From positions 66,402 through 130,401 of the forward strand of contig NZ_BAXZ01000023.1 in assembly GCF_000684975.1 (NCBI RefSeq): DNA of 64,000 bases. Direction: 5' to 3'. Position 1 is the stretch's first letter; each line of letters begins with the position of its first letter. The notes under the pieces were generated by a model, which was given only the letters and a program-made list of their open reading frames with translations, was not told the origin of the DNA and searched no databases. A program made the position numbers and the translations under genes. This DNA is from Paraburkholderia acidipaludis NBRC 101816. Its GTDB lineage: Bacteria; Pseudomonadota; Gammaproteobacteria; Burkholderiales; Burkholderiaceae. Of this stretch, positions 15,790 through 24,750 are shown piece after piece.

Positions 15790-17328
15790 ATGACTGAAGC
15801 CATGGTAGAAACGCCGGCCGCCGGGCCGGCGCGGGCGGCGCCGCGCGCGTATCTGGAACTCGACGGCATTACGGTGAGCTTTCCGGGCGTGCGCGCGCTG
15901 GACCGCGTTTCGCTCGAGGTGCGAGCGGGCGAGGTGCACGGCCTGATGGGCGAGAACGGCGCGGGCAAATCCACGCTGCTCAAGGTGCTCTCGGGCGTGA
16001 ACCAGCCGCAGGAAGGCACGCTGAAACTGAACGGCGTGGAGCAGCGCTTCACGACCACGCGTGCCGCGCTCGACGCGGGCATCGCCATCATCTATCAGGA
16101 ACTGCATCTCGTGCCCGAGCTGACGGTGGCGGAAAACCTGATGCTCGGGCAGTTGCCCAACCGTTTAGGGGTGCTCGACGAAAAAGCGCTGGTCGAGCGC
16201 GCGATGAACGAACTCCAGCGGCTTGGCGAGCGCATCGACCCGCGCACGCCGGTGAAGGCGCTCTCGATCGGGCAGCGCCAGATGATCGAGATCGGCAAGG
16301 CGCTCATGCGCGACGCGCGCGTGATCGCCTTCGACGAGCCCACGAGTTCGCTTTCGGCGCGCGAGACGGAGAACCTCTTTCGCATCATCAACGCATTGCG
16401 CGCCGACGGTCGCGCGATCGTCTACGTCACGCACCGCATGGACGAAGTCGATACGCTCTGCGACCGCGTGACGGTGTTCCGCGACGGCCGCCGCATCGAA
16501 ACCTTCGAGTCGGTGGCCGACCTCGACCGCAACCGCCTGATCGCCGCGATGGTCGGCCGCTCGATCAGCGACGTATATGGCTATCGTTCGCGCGAGGCGG
16601 GCGAGGTGCTGATCGAGGCGAAGGGGCTGCTCGGGCCGGGACTGGCCGAGCCCATTTCGTTCAGCGCGCGGCGCGGCGAGATCGTGGGCTTCTTCGGTCT
16701 CGTGGGTGCGGGGCGCTCCGAGTTGATGAAACTGCTGTACGGCGCGACGCGCGCCACGGCGGGCCACGTCGAGCTGAACGGCAAGCGCGTGAATTTCGCC
16801 AGCCCGCGCGACGCCGTGTGCGCCGGCCTCGCGCTGTGCCCCGAAGACCGCAAGCAGGAAGGCATCGTGGCGATCGCCTCCGTGGCCGACAACCTCAACA
16901 TCAGCGCGCGCCGCCATTTCAGCCCCGCGCGCTTCCTGCTGGATGCGCGCCGCGAACGCGAGCTCACCGACGACTACATCGCGAAGCTGGCAATCAAGAC
17001 GCGCAACGGCGACACGCCCATCGGCACGCTCTCGGGCGGCAACCAGCAGAAGGTGATTCTTTCGCGCTGGCTGGCCGAGCGCATCGAGGTGTTCCTGATG
17101 GACGAGCCCACGCGCGGCATCGACGTGGGCGCGCGCGCCGAGATCTACAACCTGCTCTACGAGCTGGCCGAAGCGGGGCGCACGGTCATCATGGTGTCGA
17201 GCGATCTGGCCGAAGTGATCGGCGTATCCGATCGCATCGTGGTGATGCGCGAAGGGCGCATCGCAGGGTGCGTTCAAAAGGCCGATGCGCGCCCCGACGA
17301 ACTGATCAAGCTGGCGCTGCCGCATTAG
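15790..17328 (+). CDS. araG: L-arabinose ABC importer, tandem ATPase AraG
   Basis: 512 residues containing two ABC domains. Domain 1: Walker A GENGAGKST (about residues 56-64), signature LSIGQRQMIEIGKAL, Walker B VIAFDEPTSS. Domain 2: degenerate Walker A GLVGAGRSE, signature LSGGNQQKVILSRWL, Walker B VFLMDEPTRG. The weakened second P-loop is normal for CUT2 ATPases. It powers AraH. Separated from araH by 74 bases holding a strong stem-loop. Confidence 0.94.
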   Translation: MTEAMVETPAAGPARAAPRAYLELDGITVSFPGVRALDRVSLEVRAGEVHGLMGENGAGKSTLLKVLSGVNQPQEGTLKLNGVEQRFTTTRAALDAGIAIIYQELHLVPELTVAENLMLGQLPNRLGVLDEKALVERAMNELQRLGERIDPRTPVKALSIGQRQMIEIGKALMRDARVIAFDEPTSSLSARETENLFRIINALRADGRAIVYVTHRMDEVDTLCDRVTVFRDGRRIETFESVADLDRNRLIAAMVGRSISDVYGYRSREAGEVLIEAKGLLGPGLAEPISFSARRGEIVGFFGLVGAGRSELMKLLYGATRATAGHVELNGKRVNFASPRDAVCAGLALCPEDRKQEGIVAIASVADNLNISARRHFSPARFLLDARRERELTDDYIAKLAIKTRNGDTPIGTLSGGNQQKVILSRWLAERIEVFLMDEPTRGIDVGARAEIYNLLYELAEAGRTVIMVSSDLAEVIGVSDRIVVMREGRIAGCVQKADARPDELIKLALPH

Positions 17329-17343
17329 CGCGCCCGTGCCAGC

Positions 17344-17368
17344 GCGGCCCGCAACTGAAGCGGGCCGC
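17344..17368 (+). promoter_or_regulatory. Intra-operon stem-loop between araG and araH
   Basis: A perfect 9-bp stem, GCGGCCCGC (17344-17352) and GCGGGCCGC (17360-17368), with a 7-base loop. No U-run follows, so it is probably not a full intrinsic terminator; mRNA stabilisation or partial attenuation lowering araH relative to araFG fits better (inference). Confidence 0.6.
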
Positions 17369-17402
17369 TGAACCGAAACGTAGCTGAACCGTAGAACCTC
17401 AG

Positions 17403-18413
17403 ATGAGTCAAGCCATGCAACCTCCGGGCACCTCCTCCGTTACCGAAGCCGCCGCGCCGGCGGCCGCCCAGCGCGTGCGCGCGTGGGACATGATCAACAA
17501 GTCGGGCATCGTCGTGGTGTTCGTCGTGCTCTTCGCGGTGCTTTCCGCGACCGTGCCCGACTTCCTCACCACGCGCAACATTCAGGGCCTGCTGCTCTCG
17601 GTCACGCTGATCGGCTCCATTGCGGTCACGATGATGTTCGTGCTCGCGCTGGGCGAGGTGGACCTCTCCGTGGCGTCCATCGTGGCGTTTTCGGGGGTCG
17701 TCGCCTCGACAGTGATCACGCAGTCGCACAGCGTCATGCTCGGCATCGCGGCCGGCATCCTGGCCGGCGGCGCCGTGGGCCTCGTGAACGGTGTGCTGAT
17801 CGCGCGCTTCAAGATCAATTCGCTGATCGCGACGCTCGCCATGATGGAAGCGGTGCGCGGCCTCGCGTTCCTCACCTCGAACGGCGACGCCGTGATGATT
17901 TCCGAGGAGCGCTTCTTCGACCTGGGCGGCGGCTCGTTCCTCGGTATTTCGTACCCCATATGGAGCAACATCGTCGGCTTCGTCGTGTTCGGCTTTCTGC
18001 TGAAGAAGACGGTGTTCGGCAAGAACGTGCTGGCCGTGGGCGGCAACAGCGAGGCCGCGCGGCTCGCGGGCCTGCCCGTCACGCGCATCAAGATCACCGT
18101 GTTCGTGCTGCAGGGGCTCATTACCGGCTTCGCGGGCGTGATGCTCGCCTCGCGCATGAGCCTCGGCGACCCGAAGACCTCGGTGGGGCTGGAGCTGGGC
18201 GTGATCTCCGCGTGCGTGCTGGGCGGCGTGTCGCTCACGGGCGGCGTGGCGACCATCTCCGGCGTGCTGGTGGGCGTGCTCATCATGGGCGCCGTGCAGG
18301 ACGCCATGAGTCTCATGAACGTGCCGACGTTCTACCAGTACCTGATTCGCGGCGGCATTCTGCTGCTGGCCGTGCTGTTCGACCAGTTCCGCCGCAGCCG
18401 TCGCGCGGTTTGA
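17403..18413 (+). CDS. araH: L-arabinose ABC importer permease AraH
   Basis: 336 residues with about ten hydrophobic segments, the first near residues 35-55 (VVVFVVLFAVLSATVPDF). CUT2 permease landmarks: 'LALGEVDLSVASIVAFSGVV', 'VGGNSEAARLAGLPVTRIK', VSLTGGVATISGVLVGVLIM. It forms the membrane channel for AraF/AraG. Last gene of the arabinose operon; it converges on the GntR gene on the other strand 65 bases away. Confidence 0.93.
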   Translation: MSQAMQPPGTSSVTEAAAPAAAQRVRAWDMINKSGIVVVFVVLFAVLSATVPDFLTTRNIQGLLLSVTLIGSIAVTMMFVLALGEVDLSVASIVAFSGVVASTVITQSHSVMLGIAAGILAGGAVGLVNGVLIARFKINSLIATLAMMEAVRGLAFLTSNGDAVMISEERFFDLGGGSFLGISYPIWSNIVGFVVFGFLLKKTVFGKNVLAVGGNSEAARLAGLPVTRIKITVFVLQGLITGFAGVMLASRMSLGDPKTSVGLELGVISACVLGGVSLTGGVATISGVLVGVLIMGAVQDAMSLMNVPTFYQYLIRGGILLLAVLFDQFRRSRRAV

Positions 18414-18478
18414 GCATGAGCGTGAGCGTGGGTGTCGGCGGCGCGGAGGACGGCTTGCGGCAGGAGCGCGGGTGCTGT

Positions 18479-19222
18479 TCAGGTGCCGCGCGGCTGCGCA
18501 TGATCGAGCGCCGCGCCGCCGAGGATCGAGTTGGCGTCGGCGCGCGCGTTGTCGAGCTGCACGACGCTCGCCTGGCGCGCGGAAAGCGCGTCGCGGTTCT
18601 CGATGGCCGTGAGGATGGCCTTGTGGCGCGGCAGCGAGAGCGCGTGCGTGTTCGGATGGCGGCTCGTGAGCTTGATCGACTCCGTGAGCGCGAGCGTGAG
18701 CATGTTGCCGATATACGCGAGCATGTCGTTGTGGGTGGCGGCCATGATCGCGCGGTGGAACTCCAGGTCGGGCTCGAGCAGTTCGGAGGCCGTCTGCGCC
18801 GCTTCCATGCGCGTGTAGGCCACGCTGATGCGCTCGACGTCCGTATCGCTCGCGGAGATCGCGGCGAGCGCCGCGGCGGCGGGCTCGATGATCTGGCGCA
18901 CCGTCATGAGCGCCTGGAAGAACTCGCCTTCGGGAATGCTGTTGACGGTCCAGAACAGCACGTCGGGGTCGAGCATGTGCCAGTCTTCGCGCGGCCGCAC
19001 CACGCTGCCCACGCGCGGCTTCGAAATGACGAGGCCCTTCGCGACCAGCACGCGCGTGGCCTCGCGCAGCACGGGACGGCTCACGCCGTAGGTTTCGCAT
19101 AGCATGGGCTCGGGCGGCAGCCGCTGGCCGGGCGCGAAGCGTCCGCCGACGATTTGCATGCCCAGCTCCTGCACGATGCGGCCGTGCATGCTCTTGCGAT
19201 TCTGCAGGTTGCGGTAATCCAT
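18479..19222 (-). CDS. GntR/FadR-family (FCD) regulator, DgoR-like
   Basis: 247 residues. Winged helix N-terminus (GRFAPGQRLPPEPMLCETYGV, SRPVLREATRVL at about 50-61) and an FCD ligand domain with the expected metal-binding Asp/His set (DLEFHRAIMAATHN near residue 155 and a later PRHKAIL). The segment before the FCD domain (WHMLDPDVLFWTV) resembles DgoR, the galactonate regulator. It is encoded 49 bases after the CUT2 ATPase gene and on the same strand, so it likely controls that importer operon in response to a sugar acid. Confidence 0.87.
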   Translation of the reverse strand: MDYRNLQNRKSMHGRIVQELGMQIVGGRFAPGQRLPPEPMLCETYGVSRPVLREATRVLVAKGLVISKPRVGSVVRPREDWHMLDPDVLFWTVNSIPEGEFFQALMTVRQIIEPAAAALAAISASDTDVERISVAYTRMEAAQTASELLEPDLEFHRAIMAATHNDMLAYIGNMLTLALTESIKLTSRHPNTHALSLPRHKAILTAIENRDALSARQASVVQLDNARADANSILGGAALDHAQPRGT

Positions 19223-19271
19223 GATTCCCCGGCTGGCTGGCGGACCCTGGCGGGCCCGCCCTCGCTTGTAC

Positions 19272-20108
19272 TCAATGCGCGGTCGTGGCGCGCATCGCGC
19301 GGTATTCCCGCCGCACGATGTCCATCAGCTCCGGTACCGAGGTTTGCGCACTGTGCTGTTCGAACGTCACGCGGCCACGTTGCATCAACATGATGCGATC
19401 GGCGATGTCGAGCGTCTGCGCATAGTTGTGCATGATCATGATAATCGATAGCCCGCCTTTTTCCTTCAGGCGCAGCACGAGGTCGATGATCAGCCCGGCT
19501 TCGCGCGCGCCCATGGCCGCAAGCGGTTCGTCCAGCAGCAGGATCTTCGCGTTCGAATTCACGGCGCGCGCCACGGCAATCGCCTGGCGCTGGCCGCCGG
19601 AAAGCCGCTCCACCGGCAGATCCACCGAAGGCACGTGCACGCCGATATCGTCGAGACACTGCGCGGCGCGCTCGCGCATCTGGCCGTGATCGAGCAGCCG
19701 GAACGGGCCGCGCCGCACGATCTCGCGATTCAGGAACATGTTGTGGTAGATGCTGAGCGAGTTCGCCAGCGCGAGATCCTGATAAACGCATTCGATGCCG
19801 AGCGAGCGCGCGTGGTCGACGGACCGCAGCAGCGTTTCCTGGCCGCTCACGTGGAGCGTGCCTTCGGTCTGCTGATGAAAGCCCGTGAGAATCTTGACGA
19901 GGGTGGACTTGCCCGCGCCGTTGTCGCCGAGAATGCCGAGGATCTCGCCCTCGCCGAGCGTGAACGAAACGCCGTCGAGCGCCGTCACAGCGCCGAAGCG
20001 CTTGACGATCTTCTCGCCGCGCATGGCAAGCGGCCCGGCGGCGGCGGTGGAGACTGTGGACGCGGCTTCGGCGGACGAGGCCCCTGCGGGCGGTTGCGGC
20101 TCGCTCAT
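19272..20108 (-). CDS. CUT2 ABC importer, single-domain ATPase
   Basis: 278 residues, only one ABC domain: Walker A GDNGAGKST (about residues 62-70), signature LSGGQRQAIAVARAV, Walker B ILLLDEPLAAMG. Most CUT2 importers use a tandem ATPase of about 500 residues; single-domain versions are known in the FrcBCA fructose importer of Sinorhizobium. The start chosen (ATG 20108) overlaps the permease stop by 4 bases; a much longer open frame upstream only shadows the permease. The first 35 residues are an Ala/Pro-rich extension of unknown purpose. Confidence 0.9.
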   Translation of the reverse strand: MSEPQPPAGASSAEAASTVSTAAAGPLAMRGEKIVKRFGAVTALDGVSFTLGEGEILGILGDNGAGKSTLVKILTGFHQQTEGTLHVSGQETLLRSVDHARSLGIECVYQDLALANSLSIYHNMFLNREIVRRGPFRLLDHGQMRERAAQCLDDIGVHVPSVDLPVERLSGGQRQAIAVARAVNSNAKILLLDEPLAAMGAREAGLIIDLVLRLKEKGGLSIIMIMHNYAQTLDIADRIMLMQRGRVTFEQHSAQTSVPELMDIVRREYRAMRATTAH

Positions 20109-21121
20109 CGGCGTCCCCCTTTGCGCCGGATACGACCGACGTGGATATTGAAGACCATCGCGGCGAGAATCGCGGCGCCGAGGATGATGTTGAACGTGAA
20201 GGCGTTGATGCCGATAAGCGTGAAGCCGTCGTTGAGAATGCCGAGCACGGCCGCGCCGATCAGGCCGCCCACGATCGTGCCCGAGCCGCCCGTGAGAGGC
20301 GTGCCGCCGATCACGGCCGCGGCGACGGCGAGGAACATGATCTGGTTGCCGCCCGCCTGCGGGTCGATCGAGGTGATGCGAAAGCCTTCGAGTATGCCCG
20401 TGAGGCCCGCGAGCACGGCCGCGAGGATGAAGTTGCCCAGCCGCAGCCGGTTCACCTGGATGCCGGCCTCGCTCGCGCCGAGCGGATTCGCGCCGGCCGC
20501 CTGCGTATGCAGCCCCCAGCGCGTGTGCCGCAGGAGAATGTGCATGACGAAGGCCAGCACGACGGTCCAGAGGATTTCGCTGTAGCCCCAGGCGCCCATG
20601 AAGTTCGCGAAAGCGGGCGAGCCGGGCGTCTCGACGGGCGTGCCGCGCGAGACGGTGAGCGTGATGCCGTTGATCAGAAAGAGCGTGCCGAGCGTCGTCA
20701 CGAACGAGGGCAGCCGCAGCCATACCGTGATCGCGCCGTTCACGAAGCCGATCACTCCGGCTGCGACAAGCCCCACGAGCACGGCGAGCCACATGGGCGC
20801 GCCCGCCTCGTTGGCGAACACCATCATGAACGGCGCGAACGCGAACACCATGCCTGCCGAAAGATCGATGTCGCCGCCGATCATCAGCATGATTTCGCCG
20901 AACGCGATGATCGCAACCGGCGCGATGAACTGCGAGAGGTTGACGAGACTCGCATTCGTCAGCAGAAAATCGTGGTTGGCGAACTCGAACCAGGCGGCGA
21001 GCAGCGCCGCCACGAGCAGGATGCGCAGTTCCGCCGACCACGCCGAAACAAGCGTCCCGGGCGACCGCGGGGGCCGCGCCGGGACATCCGCCTTGCGGGA
21101 TTCGTCTACCGTACCCATCAT
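20105..21121 (-). CDS. CUT2 ABC importer permease
   Basis: 338 residues, RbsC/FrcC type. Hydrophobic helices begin after a charged N-terminal stretch. Family blocks: FGEIMLMIGGDIDLSAGMVF, 'AGANPLGASEAGIQVNRLRL', GGTPLTGGSGTIVGGLIG. It overlaps the ATPase gene by 4 bases at its end and the binding-protein gene by 4 bases at its start, so the three proteins are translationally coupled. Confidence 0.9.
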   Translation of the reverse strand: MMGTVDESRKADVPARPPRSPGTLVSAWSAELRILLVAALLAAWFEFANHDFLLTNASLVNLSQFIAPVAIIAFGEIMLMIGGDIDLSAGMVFAFAPFMMVFANEAGAPMWLAVLVGLVAAGVIGFVNGAITVWLRLPSFVTTLGTLFLINGITLTVSRGTPVETPGSPAFANFMGAWGYSEILWTVVLAFVMHILLRHTRWGLHTQAAGANPLGASEAGIQVNRLRLGNFILAAVLAGLTGILEGFRITSIDPQAGGNQIMFLAVAAAVIGGTPLTGGSGTIVGGLIGAAVLGILNDGFTLIGINAFTFNIILGAAILAAMVFNIHVGRIRRKGGRR

Positions 21122-22242
21122 GACTTGATCGCGCCGCTCATCGGGACGATTTGCGGCTTGGTGCTCTTGCCCTCATAGCGCGTCGACGTGTTGAGGTACG
21201 GCTCGACCGTGCCCTTCGTGACGAACTTGAGGCCGCTGTTGATGTTCGCCGGCCCGACGAGTCCGCCGGAAGCGAGGAACACGAACGCCTCCATCACAGT
21301 ATAGAAGCCCTGAACATAAGGCTGCTGGTCGATCGTGAAGTCGAGGAAGCCTTCGTGAATCAGCTGGACCGTCGTGGGCAGCAGGTCGAAGCCGCCGCCG
21401 TGCACGCCCTTCGCCGGCAGATTCGACTCCTTCATCACCTGCGCGACGCCCTGGGTGCTGCCGGCGTCGACGGCGAACATGCCCTTCAGGTCCTGGTGTC
21501 CCAGATAGAAGGATTTGATCTTCGAAAGCTCTTCGTTGACCGTCGCGCCCGTTGCCACGCTCTGGACCTCGATGTTCTTGCCCGACTTCTTGATCGCGTC
21601 GCTCGCGCCGTCCAGCCGCGGCTGGATGTTGAGCTGGCCCGGCGTGGCGATGAAGAGCGCCACGAGCCCGCTGTCGATCAGCGAGGCAATGCGCTCGCCC
21701 ATCTGGTAGCCGGAGAGATAGAGGTCCTGACCGATGTACGCGAGGCGCGGGCTGGTTTTCCCGCGCGGCGCGTCCGCGTTGTAGGCGAACACCGGAATGC
21801 CCGCGTCGAGCGCGGCCTGGATCGGCTTGTCGAAGGCGGTGGGGTCGACGATCGGCACGGCGATCGCGTCGGCCTTGGCGGCGATCGCCGCGTTCACGGC
21901 GCGCACCATCTCGCCGGCGTCCGAGGTGGCCGAGCCGGTCCACTGGTAGTCCATGCCGAACATCGAGCAGGCGTCCTGAATGCCGTACTGCGTGGGCACG
22001 AAGAACGGATTCGTCGTGACGTGGTTGACGAACACGATCTTCCACTTCTTGTGCCCGGGGAACGCCATTTCGGCCGCCTGCGCGGTCGAAATCAGGCCGC
22101 CCGCGCCGGCGCCCAGCGTTCCCAGCAGCGAGAGCGCCGCGCCGAGTCCCGCGCCCTGCAGCAGGCCGCGCCGTCCTGCATGAACCACGCCCTGCGTCTG
22201 GTCTTGCATCTGGTCTTGCGCATCATCCCGTTCTTGCGACAT
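21118..22242 (-). CDS. CUT2 ABC importer substrate-binding protein with Tat-like leader
   Basis: 374 residues from ATG 22242, preceded by AGGAAAAG. Unusually, a hydrophilic N-terminus of about 24 residues (with a small DQMQDQTQ repeat) comes before a twin-arginine segment, GRRGLLQGAGLGAAL, and a hydrophobic stretch: a Tat-type export signal, whereas the other binding proteins here have Sec leaders. The mature part is a RbsB-like periplasmic binding fold (WKIVFVNHVTTNPFFVPTQY, AIAVPIVDPTAFDKPIQAAL, MFAVDAGSTQGVAQVM). Sugar not determinable; FCD regulator and single ATPase suggest a FrcB-like hexose or sugar-acid importer. Confidence 0.88.
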   Translation of the reverse strand: MSQERDDAQDQMQDQTQGVVHAGRRGLLQGAGLGAALSLLGTLGAGAGGLISTAQAAEMAFPGHKKWKIVFVNHVTTNPFFVPTQYGIQDACSMFGMDYQWTGSATSDAGEMVRAVNAAIAAKADAIAVPIVDPTAFDKPIQAALDAGIPVFAYNADAPRGKTSPRLAYIGQDLYLSGYQMGERIASLIDSGLVALFIATPGQLNIQPRLDGASDAIKKSGKNIEVQSVATGATVNEELSKIKSFYLGHQDLKGMFAVDAGSTQGVAQVMKESNLPAKGVHGGGFDLLPTTVQLIHEGFLDFTIDQQPYVQGFYTVMEAFVFLASGGLVGPANINSGLKFVTKGTVEPYLNTSTRYEGKSTKPQIVPMSGAIKS

Positions 22243-22576
22243 CTTTTCCTCCGGTTGTTTTCGTGGGTCCGGGGCCTGTCGAAAAACTGCCGAAAAGCAG
22301 GTCCTGGCGCGTGCACATTCACGATGGCACCGGGCGGCGCGGCGGCGTTCCTGCGAACGCGGCGAATGAAAACAGTGAGACCGTGCCGGACGGTACGACG
22401 AAGATGGTAGTGCAGTGCTTTGTTGGGGCCTAATCCACGTATACCCGTAATAAGTCGGACTATTGTCAGGTTGCGCGCGGGTTCCCCGTCCCCTCCGTGC
22501 CCGCACGCGCCGTCCATCGCCTCACGGGATGCCGGCACACTTCGAGCAAATCTGTTTTGCGGCTATCGGTTCCGGT
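22243..22576 (-). promoter_or_regulatory. Promoter region of the single-ATPase CUT2 operon with FCD-type site
   Basis: This 334-base gap has no gene. On the minus strand CTGACA (22469-22464) precedes a TATAC element (around 22442), and between them lies AGTCGGACT (22453-22461), an odd palindrome matching the FadR-subfamily consensus GTM-N-KAC. That position, inside the promoter, would let the operon's own FCD regulator repress it. The part nearest the start codon is featureless. Confidence 0.45.
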
Positions 22577-23698
22577 TCAGACGCGCGGCGGCGCCGAGGC
22601 GAGCTGGGCTTCGTCGAGCGACGTGCTGCTTTGCGGGCGCGCCGCTTTCACCGTGGGCGCGCCCATGCCGGTGCTGCCCGACTTGCGCCGCGCCGCGTGG
22701 TGTTCGGTGGCGCGCTGCATCAGACAGAACGCGCACAGCAGCGCGCCGATCACGATGCGCGTCCACCACGAGCTGAGCGTGCCGTCGAAGGTGATGAGCG
22801 TCTGGATCGTGCCGAGTATGCCTACGCCGAACACCGAACCGATCACATAACCCACGCCGCCCGTGAGCAGCGTGCCGCCGATCACGGTGGCGGCGATGGC
22901 GTCGAGCTCCATGCCTTGCGCCTGCAGCCCGTAGCCCGAGAGCACATAGAGCGTGAACACCACGCCGCCTAGCGCGGAGCAGAAGCCGGAAAGCGCATAG
23001 ACGCCGATCTTCGTGCGCGCGACGGGCAGGCCCATCAGCAGTGCAGAACGTTCGTTGCCGCCGATCGCGTAGACGTTGCGGCCGAAGCGCGTGAAGTGCG
23101 CGACCACGATGGCGGCCGCGAGCATGGCGAGCGCGATGAGCGAGCCCGTGGTGAGCGAGCCGGTGCCCACAGGAATGCTGAAGCCGGCGAGCGCGTGGAA
23201 GCTCGGGTCGTTGATCGGGATGGACTGGGTGGTGATGAGAAAGCAGGTGCCGCGCGCGAGGAACATGCCCGCGAGCGTGACGATGAAGGGCTGCAGGCGG
23301 AAGTAGTGGATCAGCGCGCCCATGGCCGCGCCGTAGAGCGTGCCGCACGCCAGCACGGCCAGCACGATGAGGGCCACGGGCCAGTGCCAGCGCTCGGCCA
23401 TCACGGCGCAGAGTATCGTGGCGAGCGCGACCACGGCGCCCACCGAAAGATCGATGCCGCCCGAGATGATCACGAACGTCATGCCGATCGCGACGATCAG
23501 CAGGAAGGCGTTATCCACGAGCAGTCCGAACAATACCTGCAGCGAGAAAAAACCGGTGTACATCACGGAACCGAAGCCGAACAGGACGATGAACAACAGC
23601 ACGGTGACGGCAATGGGCAGCACGCGCGGATCGACGAAGCGTGCGGCGCTGCGCCGGCACGCGGCGAGCATTGCGAGGGGCAGGGGGGAGCGGGTCAT
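22577..23698 (-). CDS. yjfF: Galactofuranose-type ABC importer permease YjfF
   Basis: 373 residues from ATG 23698; a longer frame upstream shadows ytfT. CUT2 permease motifs: VIISGGIDLSVGAVVALATI, 'YAIGGNERSALLMGLPVART', GGTLLTGGVGYVIGSVFGVG. About ten membrane helices, then a 45-residue hydrophilic Ser/Ala-rich tail longer than in E. coli YjfF. It is the last gene of the ytfQRT-yjfF operon and dimerises with YtfT. Confidence 0.88.
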   Translation of the reverse strand: MTRSPLPLAMLAACRRSAARFVDPRVLPIAVTVLLFIVLFGFGSVMYTGFFSLQVLFGLLVDNAFLLIVAIGMTFVIISGGIDLSVGAVVALATILCAVMAERWHWPVALIVLAVLACGTLYGAAMGALIHYFRLQPFIVTLAGMFLARGTCFLITTQSIPINDPSFHALAGFSIPVGTGSLTTGSLIALAMLAAAIVVAHFTRFGRNVYAIGGNERSALLMGLPVARTKIGVYALSGFCSALGGVVFTLYVLSGYGLQAQGMELDAIAATVIGGTLLTGGVGYVIGSVFGVGILGTIQTLITFDGTLSSWWTRIVIGALLCAFCLMQRATEHHAARRKSGSTGMGAPTVKAARPQSSTSLDEAQLASAPPRV

Positions 23699-23721
23699 GC
23701 GCACGATTTTCTCGCGGTGTC

Positions 23722-24750
23722 CTAATAGTTGGGAGCCTGGGGCCGGCGGGCCCCGGCGAGGCGCAGCAGTTGCCGGGCGGCGAGCGCGCGCGCCGTGGGC
23801 GACTGGACCACGCTCACGACCGTCACGACCACGGCCTTGACGACGAGCGTGGCCTCGGGCGGCACGCCGATCGAATAGGTCGTGTAGGTGAGCGTCTGGA
23901 TGATGAGCGCGCCGAGCACCGTGCCCGCGAGGCTGAAGCGCCCGCCGGCGAGCGACGTGCCGCCCAGCGTCACGGCGAGGATCGCGTCGAGCTCCAGCAG
24001 CAGGCCCGCATTGTTGCCGTCGGCGCTGCGCACGTTCGAGCTGATGAGGATGCCTGCCACGGCGGCCATCACGCCGCAGAACGCATAGGTGCCGAACACC
24101 ACGAGCTGGGACGAGAGGCCGGCGAGGCGCGCGGCCACCGGATTCACGCCGATCGAGCGCACGAAGAGCCCGAGCGCCGTCTTGTTGACGATGAGCACCG
24201 TGACGAGCGTGACGGCGAGGGCGATCCAGACGTCGCACGGCACGAGCGCGAAGTAGCCGTCGCCCGCGAACAGATAGCCGGGCGCGCCGATGGGGATGAT
24301 CTGGCCGCCGGTGAGCAGCTGGGCGACGCCGCGCCCGGCCACCATCAGGATCAGCGTGGCGATGATGGGCTGCATGCCGATGAAGGCGACGAGCAGCCCG
24401 TTCCACATGCCGGCCAGCAGGCCGACCACGAGCGCCGCGCCGAAGGCGGTGGCCACGCGCGAGGGGTCGGCTTCGAGCACGATCGCGGCGGCGGCCCCGG
24501 CGATAGCCACCACGGCGCCCACCGAAATGTCGATGCCGCGCGTGGCGATCACGAGCGTCATGCCGAGCGACACGACCACGAGCGGCGCGGCGTTCATGAG
24601 GATGTCGATGGGCGCGCCGAACAGATGCCCGGACAGCAGCGTGATCGAGAGGAAATTCGAGCGGTGCGCGACATCGACTGCGAACAGACACACGAGCGTG
24701 GCCGCGGGCCAGATGAGCGGATGTCTGAGCAGCGTGGAAAGGCGGATCAT
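23722..24750 (-). CDS. ytfT: Galactofuranose-type ABC importer permease YtfT
   Basis: 342 residues. CUT2 permease with 'LVIATRGIDISVGAVVAIAG', 'RSIGVNPVAARLAGLSSQ' and GGTSLAGGRFSLAGTVLGAL. Starts with ATG 24750 overlapping the ytfR stop by 4 bases. Two permease genes in one CUT2 operon is the arrangement of the E. coli ytfQRT-yjfF system, which takes up furanose forms of galactose. Confidence 0.88.
   Translation of the reverse strand: MIRLSTLLRHPLIWPAATLVCLFAVDVAHRSNFLSITLLSGHLFGAPIDILMNAAPLVVVSLGMTLVIATRGIDISVGAVVAIAGAAAAIVLEADPSRVATAFGAALVVGLLAGMWNGLLVAFIGMQPIIATLILMVAGRGVAQLLTGGQIIPIGAPGYLFAGDGYFALVPCDVWIALAVTLVTVLIVNKTALGLFVRSIGVNPVAARLAGLSSQLVVFGTYAFCGVMAAVAGILISSNVRSADGNNAGLLLELDAILAVTLGGTSLAGGRFSLAGTVLGALIIQTLTYTTYSIGVPPEATLVVKAVVVTVVSVVQSPTARALAARQLLRLAGARRPQAPNY

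Noticed and set aside
13749..16091. 780-codon open frame on the minus strand
   Set aside because: It runs antisense across three well-supported genes (aldose dehydrogenase, araF, araG start), so it cannot be a real gene.
22201..22242. Repeated GACCAG-type units in the binding-protein N-terminus as a possible CRISPR or tandem-repeat locus
   Set aside because: Only two short coding repeats (DQMQDQ); no spacer structure. No CRISPR-like array was found anywhere.
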